A stretch of 28,830 nt of DNA. Source: UBA11164 sp002420085 (lineage in GTDB: Bacteria; Pseudomonadota; Gammaproteobacteria; Xanthomonadales; Xanthomonadaceae). The stretch spans positions 1-28,830 of the forward strand of contig DALYLJ010000019.1 in assembly GCA_031976395.1 (NCBI GenBank). Reading direction: 5' to 3'. This document shows positions 23,613 to 28,830 of the stretch, piece by piece (position 1 is the first letter of the stretch; every line of letters begins with the position of its first letter). Below the pieces are notes generated by a model, which saw only the letters and a program-made list of their open reading frames with translations, made no database searches and was not told the DNA's origin. Position numbers and translations under genes: made by a program.

Positions 23613-24989
23613 TCAATCGACCCGCCGGAGCAGGCGCAGGGCCGACATCGCCACCAGGATCGCGCCGATCACCAGTACCGCCCACAACAGGCCGGCCCGC
23701 CAGTAGGGTCCGGTGTCGGGCCGCAGCGCCGCAGCGCCGCCGGCTTCGCGTCCGGGGCCGATGGCGGCCCGCTCGGGCTGCCAATCGGGGCCTTCGGTCT
23801 GCTGGAGGGTCGTCAGTGCGGCATCGATCGGGAACATCGGCCGCTCGCTGCGGACGCTGCCGGCAGCCAGCAGGTAGGGCGGCTCACCCTCGGTCAACAG
23901 CACGAAGGTATCGGGCTGGAAGGCCGCCTCCAGGGTCGGGGCGACCGCCAAAGCCGGTTCGCTCGACAATCGCCAGTGACTGGCCCGGATCGGGGCGAAC
24001 GTTGTGGCCGGACTGAGCAGTTCGCCACCGTCCCGGTCGAGCCGGTAGGCATCGAGCCACAGCAGGTGCCGCCAGGGGTCGCTGGCGCGCTCGCGGATTT
24101 CGATGCGCACCCGCGCGGTGCTGTTGGCCTGGTGCAGGCGCACGGTCAGGGCATCGATCGGCACCGGGCCGGGGGTCCGGTACACGAACCGCCCGGCCTG
24201 TTCGCCATCGGCCTCGCCGGTCAGGTCGAGCATCCGTCGCAGCACTGGCGGTGCGTCGCGCTGCTCGCGGGCGATCCGCACCAGATCGGGCCAATGGCTG
24301 CCATTGACCAGCATCAGGCGCAGATAGCGCGCGCGACTGGCCGGAAAATCCAGGCGCAGCCGCTCGATCCGGACCGGCCCGTCGGTCAGTGCCACCAGGG
24401 CCAGCCCGTGCGCCAGCGAGCGCCAGTGCGACAGATCGTCGCTCTCCAGCACGTTCACCCGGACATCGATGGGGTGGCCGGTATCGGCCGGTTCGAGTTG
24501 CAGCGTGGCCACCGGGGGCGGGCGCTCGCCGAGGTCGATCAGCAGGTTGCGGCTGGGTTCGGGTGGGTTGCGGTCGCTGTTGTCCAGGTGCAGTTCGCGC
24601 AGGCTGCCGCTCGGGTCACGGCGCAGGCGCAACACCAGTTCCTGAGAGACTGCGCCGTCCTGGCTGGTGGGTGCAGCCAGCCAGTCCACCGCCGGCCAGG
24701 TGCTGGTCGGCGCGGGTACATTGTTGCGGGGCGCCAGCGGAATCATCTGTCCACCGCCGTTGAACGCGGCCAGATCGCGCAGATCATTGCGTCGGATGCG
24801 GCCGTAGACCTCCACGTCGAGCACGATCTCGAAGGCACCGCGCCGGTCGCCGGTGTGGATCGGCCAGGTCCAGGCGAAATCGGCCGGCAGGGCGGCACTT
24901 TCCGTCGGCAGCGGCTGAGCGGACGCGCTGGTCGCTGCGATCGGCAGCATTACCAGGCCGAACAGGGCACGCACCACCGATCGTTTCAT
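23613..24989 (-). CDS. DUF3999-family envelope protein
   Basis: This 458-residue protein resembles the DUF3999 family, whose function is not known. It has a cleavable signal peptide (MKRSVVRALFGLVMLPIAATSASA) and a large periplasmic beta-rich region with FAWTWPIHTGDRRGAFEIVLDVEVYGRIRRNDLRDLAAFN near the start. SHWRSLAHGLALVAL and ARYLRLMLVNG follow, and one C-terminal membrane helix is present (about 430-448, LLWAVLVIGAILVAMSALRLL) with a basic tail. Its ATG at 24989 overlaps the stop of the DUF2339 gene as ATGA, so the pair are translated together. DUF2339 and DUF3999 proteins are often adjacent, and may act as one membrane complex; this is inference. Confidence 0.82.
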   Translation of the reverse strand: MKRSVVRALFGLVMLPIAATSASAQPLPTESAALPADFAWTWPIHTGDRRGAFEIVLDVEVYGRIRRNDLRDLAAFNGGGQMIPLAPRNNVPAPTSTWPAVDWLAAPTSQDGAVSQELVLRLRRDPSGSLRELHLDNSDRNPPEPSRNLLIDLGERPPPVATLQLEPADTGHPIDVRVNVLESDDLSHWRSLAHGLALVALTDGPVRIERLRLDFPASRARYLRLMLVNGSHWPDLVRIAREQRDAPPVLRRMLDLTGEADGEQAGRFVYRTPGPVPIDALTVRLHQANSTARVRIEIRERASDPWRHLLWLDAYRLDRDGGELLSPATTFAPIRASHWRLSSEPALAVAPTLEAAFQPDTFVLLTEGEPPYLLAAGSVRSERPMFPIDAALTTLQQTEGPDWQPERAAIGPGREAGGAAALRPDTGPYWRAGLLWAVLVIGAILVAMSALRLLRRVD

Positions 24990-27730
24990 GTCTGACTCCT
25001 GCGGGGTGGCGAGGGTGCCAGCCGGCCGACCACCACCAGCAGACCACCCACCGCCAGAAACGACACGATACCTGCGACGTTGCCGAAAAACTGGCGATCG
25101 ATCGCCACCAGTTTGACCAGAACCAGGGCCAGCAGCCCGGCCCCCATCGCCCACAGTGGCCACTGGCCGCGCCTCGAACCCAGCACCCAGGCGATCACCC
25201 CGAGCAGGCACCAGACCAGGGTCAAGGCGGTCTGGCTGCTGCGATCGGCGAGCATCGACAGCGACCACGGCAGATTCGCCAGATGATGGCTGGCGCGCAG
25301 GGTCGCCGTGCTTGCGGTCAGCCACAGCCCGGCCGCCCAGACCAGCCAAAGCCGCTCACCGCCGGTCCCGCCGTGTTCGCGCAGCGCGACAGCCGCGCCG
25401 ATCAGGCCGGCGATCAGGGCCAGGTCGAGCGGATTGAGCAGGGGCAGCCAGGGCAGCGGTGTACTGTCGCCCGCCAGGAACTGGCCCGACCACCAGAACA
25501 GGCCGAGCAGGCTCGCGGTCAGACCCAGCCAGATCGACCGCCAGCCTGGGAACAGGTCTGCCACCGGCCAGCCCGCCCAGTGTGGACGCCGCCAGCCGAG
25601 CAGCGCCAACACGGCCAGCGGCAGGACGGTGGCGATCGCCAACCAGCCATCACCGGCCACCCCCAGGCGAACCAGCGTCACCCGCAGACTGAGGCCGGCA
25701 CCGAATGCCAGGGTCATCGCCAGGGCGATGTGCGCCGGGCCGAGCAGCGCCGAGAACGGCTGGCGCATGGCCGGCAGGGCCAGTGCCGCGATCAGCAGGG
25801 CCGGCCACCAGGCCAGACGCGGTCCATCGAACCAGCCCTGGCCGCTGCTGGAATCGCTCAGCAATGCGATCGGCAGCAGCAGGATGGTTGTGGTCGCCAG
25901 CGCCCAGGCCAGCCGTGGCCAGGCCAGCACACTGCGCAGACGGGCCGCCAGCATGGCACTGACCGCCAGCCAGAGCGCCAGCCCAGGCTCAGACTGCGTC
26001 CAGGGCCAGTGCTGATCGACCGCCCGCATGCCGGCCAGCAGCCACAGCAGCAGGCCGCCGCTGAACAGCACCACGGCGAGCCGGCTTGTCGGATCGGCCC
26101 GATCGTACAGCCGCGATCCAAACAGCGCCGCCGCTGCCAGCAGCAGCAGATTGAGCAGGGTTCCGTCGATCGGACTCGCGGCACTGCGGTAATCGAACGC
26201 CGACACCACCAGGGCGATCAGGGCCAGGGCCAACAGCACCAGCCCGGCCAACCGCAGCCGTCGCTGTTGCTGGCGATGACCGAGCCAGAGCATGCCTGCT
26301 GCCTCGATCGACCAGGCCGCCGCCGTCCAACCGGCCGACAGCGCGAAGGGGATCGCCAGGGTTGCGAACAGCAGGCCCATTCCAGCATTGGCCTGTACCA
26401 GCCGGGCCAGACGGGCATTGCGCAGGCAGCCCGCCGCCAGCCCGACATGCGCGGCTGCCGCAACCAGGGCGGTGAGCGCCATCGCGGTGCGCTCCTGATC
26501 GACCAGGGCCGCCTGCATCGGCAGCGCCAGCAAGGGGGTGCCGAACAGCAGGGTGCCATCGACCCGTGCCTCGACCGACCGACCGGCGAGTGCGTACAAC
26601 ACCGGGATCAGCGAGTAGAACAGCCAGAACAGCACCAGGAACGGTTCGACCGTGGCGAACAGTTCCGGCCGGTAATACTGCCAGCCCCAGACCCCGCCGA
26701 CCACGAAGGTGAAGGCGAAACCGAGCAGGTTGAGTGCCCGCCAGGGCCGCAGCCAGGCAACCACCAGCACGGCTGCGTTGAGTACCGCGTAATAGCTGAA
26801 CAGGGCGACATGATTGCCCGAGCCGGTGGACAGCAGGACCGGTGCCAGATAGCCACCGAAGAAGCCGAGCACGGCCAGTGCCATCGCCGATTGCCGAACC
26901 GCCAGCACGCAGGCACCGGCCACCAGAATCAGCACCAGCAGAAAGGCCGGAGTCGCTGGAATCAGGCCATACAGGCGAAACCCGGCGAACACCACCAGCA
27001 GCAACACACCGATCGCGCCGCCCTGCATGCTCAGCCCGAAGGCCGGCCTGCGCTGCGCCTCGCGCAGACCCCAGACCAGTCCTGCCACTGCCACCGCCGC
27101 AATCGCAGCCAAACGGAACTCGATCGGCAGCCGCAGCAGTCCGGCATCGGCGGCGTAACGCAGCGCGCCCGCCGCGCCGACCATCAGCAGCAACAGGCCG
27201 ATCTTCACCGGCACATTGCCCTCGAACAACACCCGTCGCAGCCAGCGACTGGCGGTCACCAGAACGTTCGGGCCAGCCTCCGAACCTGAACGCCGGTCGG
27301 CTGCCGCAACCAGCCGAACGGCATCGACCGCAGTCCGCTGCGGATCGTCGGCCGAGGCCGACTGGCTCGCCCGCAGTGGCGGCGGGGCCGTGGTCGTGTC
27401 GGGGGTCGTGACGGTCGCAGTCCGCGCCGACGCCGACGCCGGCACCGATGCCGGCACCGGTCGCGGCTCGCTGCTGGCCTGGCCGACTGGCGCCGATCTG
27501 GCAGCCTGGGGCGCAGCGGTGGGCGATTCAGACGCGCGTGCGGCAGCGGCCAGATCGGCCTGGATCCGCGCCAGATGCTGCTCCAGCCCGCGCAGCCGGG
27601 CGCCCAGGGCCAGCACCAGACCGAGCAGGGCGCCGAGTGCTGCTCCGACCGCGATCCCGAACAGCCAGCGGTCCTCGCTCATCACCGCCGAGCCGAGCAA
27701 TGCCCCGAACACCGCCAGGAACCATGCCAT
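24986..27730 (-). CDS. DUF2339 polytopic membrane protein
   Basis: This 914-residue inner-membrane protein belongs to the DUF2339 family. Two N-terminal helices (MAWFLAVFGALLGSAV, then IAVGAALGALLGLVLAL) are followed by a coiled region and a long Ala/Pro/Ser/Thr linker (about residues 60-150). The segment VLFEGNVPVKIGLLLLMVGAAGALRYAADAGLL then opens a core of more than 20 hydrophobic helices. GLSMQGGAIGVLLLVVFAGFRLYGLI and LAVLGFFGGYLAPVLLSTGSGNH are hallmark segments of the family. No enzyme motif is visible and the role is unknown. The ATG at 27730 is preceded by GGAGGTG, a strong ribosome site. It overlaps the DUF3999 gene by four bases. Confidence 0.88.
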   Translation of the reverse strand: MAWFLAVFGALLGSAVMSEDRWLFGIAVGAALGALLGLVLALGARLRGLEQHLARIQADLAAAARASESPTAAPQAARSAPVGQASSEPRPVPASVPASASARTATVTTPDTTTAPPPLRASQSASADDPQRTAVDAVRLVAAADRRSGSEAGPNVLVTASRWLRRVLFEGNVPVKIGLLLLMVGAAGALRYAADAGLLRLPIEFRLAAIAAVAVAGLVWGLREAQRRPAFGLSMQGGAIGVLLLVVFAGFRLYGLIPATPAFLLVLILVAGACVLAVRQSAMALAVLGFFGGYLAPVLLSTGSGNHVALFSYYAVLNAAVLVVAWLRPWRALNLLGFAFTFVVGGVWGWQYYRPELFATVEPFLVLFWLFYSLIPVLYALAGRSVEARVDGTLLFGTPLLALPMQAALVDQERTAMALTALVAAAAHVGLAAGCLRNARLARLVQANAGMGLLFATLAIPFALSAGWTAAAWSIEAAGMLWLGHRQQQRRLRLAGLVLLALALIALVVSAFDYRSAASPIDGTLLNLLLLAAAALFGSRLYDRADPTSRLAVVLFSGGLLLWLLAGMRAVDQHWPWTQSEPGLALWLAVSAMLAARLRSVLAWPRLAWALATTTILLLPIALLSDSSSGQGWFDGPRLAWWPALLIAALALPAMRQPFSALLGPAHIALAMTLAFGAGLSLRVTLVRLGVAGDGWLAIATVLPLAVLALLGWRRPHWAGWPVADLFPGWRSIWLGLTASLLGLFWWSGQFLAGDSTPLPWLPLLNPLDLALIAGLIGAAVALREHGGTGGERLWLVWAAGLWLTASTATLRASHHLANLPWSLSMLADRSSQTALTLVWCLLGVIAWVLGSRRGQWPLWAMGAGLLALVLVKLVAIDRQFFGNVAGIVSFLAVGGLLVVVGRLAPSPPRRSQT

Positions 27731-27797
27731 CGCACACCTCCATGCACCGCCATCGGCGCGGCCCCGAGCATAGCAAGTCGAGCGACCGATCCGACAG

Positions 27798-27825
27798 TGT
27801 GCGCACGGGCATGTGCGCACGGGCC
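27798..27825. repeat. Tandem 14-bp repeat containing palindromic GTGCGCAC
   Basis: TGTGCGCACGGGC occurs at 27798-27810 and again at 27812-27824, a period of 14 bases. Each copy contains the 8-bp palindrome GTGCGCAC. The pair lies in the 147-base divergent gap between the DUF2339 gene and ubiJ, 53-80 bases before ubiJ. It is a candidate regulator-binding site. Confidence 0.65.
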
Positions 27826-27877
27826 GACATCAGTCCGCGTTGGCCGCTGTCGCAACGATGCGGGCTAGAATGCCGGG

Positions 27878-28570
27878 ATGATGTCCACGCCCCCGCCCGA
27901 TCCCGCTCCGTCAGACTCGACCCCGTCAGACACAGCCCGACCCGATCGACTGAAATCGATGGCCGGCCGGGCGCTCGAAGCGGCACTCGATCGGCTGCTG
28001 GCGCTCGATCCCGACACCCGGACCGCGCTGTCCGCACTCGACGGCCGCCGCGTCGTGCTCACCCTGACGGCCCCGCGTCTGGCCCTGGCATTGACGGTCG
28101 ATGGCGAGCGCGTGCGGGTCGGCCGGGCGCCCGACGATCCGGCCGTGGATGCCGATCTGGCGGTGCGCGGCACGCTCGGTGCCCTGCTGGCACAGGTACA
28201 CTGGCTGCGCCCGAACGACGGTGCCGCCCGCCTGCACGTCAGCGGCGATGCCGAACTGGCGCGACGCTTGCAGAATCTGGCGCGCGGCTTCGATCCCGAC
28301 TGGGGGCGGCCATTCGCCGAGGTGTTCGGTGATGTCATCGGCGGAACCCTGGCCCGCGCGATCGAGCATGCCCTCAAGGCCGGCCTGGCCAATGTCGACA
28401 CCCTGGTCCGCGATGGTGCCGACTACCTGACCGAGGAATCACGCGACCTGGTGGCACGCGCCGAACTCGATCGATTCCACGACGATGTCGATGCCCTGCG
28501 CGATGCCGTCGAGCGCGCCGAGGCGCGCGTACAGCGCCTGCTCGAACGCCGTTCGGAGCCCGCCCGGTGA
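27878..28570 (+). CDS. ubiJ: UbiJ-like SCP2-domain ubiquinone biosynthesis accessory factor
   Basis: This 230-residue protein resembles UbiJ (YigP), an accessory factor with a lipid-binding SCP2 fold that helps the ubiquinone synthesis complex. The SCP2-like region is about residues 30-130 (RALEAALDRLLALDPDTRTALSALDGRRVVLTL, later VDADLAVRGTLGALLAQV and LHVSGDAELARRLQNLARGFDPDWGRPFAEVFGD). A C-terminal coiled helix (ESRDLVARAELDRFHDDVDALRDAVERAEARVQRL) is typical of UbiJ. The proline-rich N-terminus (about 25 residues) is variable, and the start at 27878 is uncertain (ATG 27881 is equivalent). Its stop overlaps the ubiB GTG (28567). The usual upstream partner ubiE is not present in this window; the preceding gene is on the other strand. 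Confidence 0.85.
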   Translation: MMSTPPPDPAPSDSTPSDTARPDRLKSMAGRALEAALDRLLALDPDTRTALSALDGRRVVLTLTAPRLALALTVDGERVRVGRAPDDPAVDADLAVRGTLGALLAQVHWLRPNDGAARLHVSGDAELARRLQNLARGFDPDWGRPFAEVFGDVIGGTLARAIEHALKAGLANVDTLVRDGADYLTEESRDLVARAELDRFHDDVDALRDAVERAEARVQRLLERRSEPAR

Positions 28571-28830
28571 AGGCCGTATTGCGCAGCGCGCGGATCCTGC
28601 GCGTGCTGCTGCGCTACCGTCTGGATGCCCTGCTGGACGACACCCGGCTGGCCCGCTATGCCGCCCTGCTGCGGCCGTTCGTGGCGCGTGCCGGGATCGA
28701 TCCCCGCACCCTCGGACGTGGCGCCCGGCTGCGTCTGGCCCTACAGGAGTTGGGCCCGATCTTCGTCAAGTTCGGACAGATTCTCTCGACCCGACGTGAC
28801 CTGCTGCCGCCCGATCTGGTCGAGGAACTG
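28567..28830 (+). CDS. ubiB: UbiB, N-terminal part (cut by window end)
   Basis: The first 88 residues of UbiB are visible, an atypical ABC1/ADCK-type kinase needed for ubiquinone synthesis at the inner membrane. After an N-terminal segment (MKAVLRSARILRVLLRYRLD) comes LALQELGPIFVKFGQILSTRRDLLPPDLVEEL. This contains the family-defining KxGQ motif (KFGQ), which closes over the nucleotide site. The GTG at 28567 overlaps the ubiJ stop as GTGA, so the two are translationally coupled. The kinase-like core and C-terminal membrane segments lie beyond the window. Confidence 0.9.
   Translation, partial: MKAVLRSARILRVLLRYRLDALLDDTRLARYAALLRPFVARAGIDPRTLGRGARLRLALQELGPIFVKFGQILSTRRDLLPPDLVEEL

Noticed and set aside
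25283..27289. 668-codon + strand open frame rich in Gln, Arg and His
   Set aside because: It is the exact reverse complement of the DUF2339 membrane protein; Gln/Arg/His richness is what antisense of Leu/Ala/Trp codons gives.
1..28830. tRNA, rRNA, insertion-sequence or integrase genes that would explain the defence island
   Set aside because: No tRNA cloverleaf, rRNA segment, transposase or integrase motif could be recognised by reading either strand.

Overview
The window looks like a chromosome segment of a high-GC gammaproteobacterium, most plausibly Xanthomonadales-like. The grounds are an algZ-algR-hemC gene order, a ubiJ-ubiB pair, an AspH/LpxO-type hydroxylase, and a sucrose locus built on a TonB receptor, as in the Xanthomonas sux locus. 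The genus is inference; no rRNA or tRNA gene is visible.

Region 1 (1-3523, + strand): the glycine/cysteine-rich tail of a cut-off gene, then a two-gene cassette that reads as a restriction-modification system. It encodes a large adenine-methylase-like protein with four internal CxxC knuckles and a small PD-(D/E)xK nuclease candidate. Region 2 (3524-8529, - strand): a probable anti-phage module. A SIR2-like/TIR fusion lies 3 bases before a 1033-residue nSTAND-type NTPase with a membrane segment and 7.5 near-identical TPR units. Upstream is a broken fragment resembling the DUF4062 N-terminus. Two related ~72-bp sequences in the same orientation sit at the two ends of the module. Together regions 1 and 2 form a small defence island.

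Region 3 (8730-17262): a sucrose/glucan utilisation locus. It encodes a ROK fructokinase, an amylosucrase/sucrose hydrolase, a TonB-dependent receptor, a divergent Na+/solute symporter and a LacI-family repressor. A perfect 20-bp palindrome and a weaker copy in the divergent promoter region are good candidate operators. The receptor would bring the sugar across the outer membrane, the symporter across the inner membrane, the GH13 enzyme would split it, and the kinase would phosphorylate the fructose.

Region 4 (17540-28830): mostly core genes. These are a DUF4034/TPR protein, an AspH/LpxO-like hydroxylase, a carboxylesterase overlapping an AlgZ-like sensor kinase, AlgR-like regulator, hemC, a - strand pair of DUF2339 and DUF3999 envelope proteins, then ubiJ and the start of ubiB. 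The points most worth following up are the SIR2-TIR/nSTAND-TPR module with its flanking repeats and DUF4062 relic, the zinc-knuckle methylase/nuclease pair, the sugar operator, and a regular HxxHxxHxxHxxH array in the sensor kinase.
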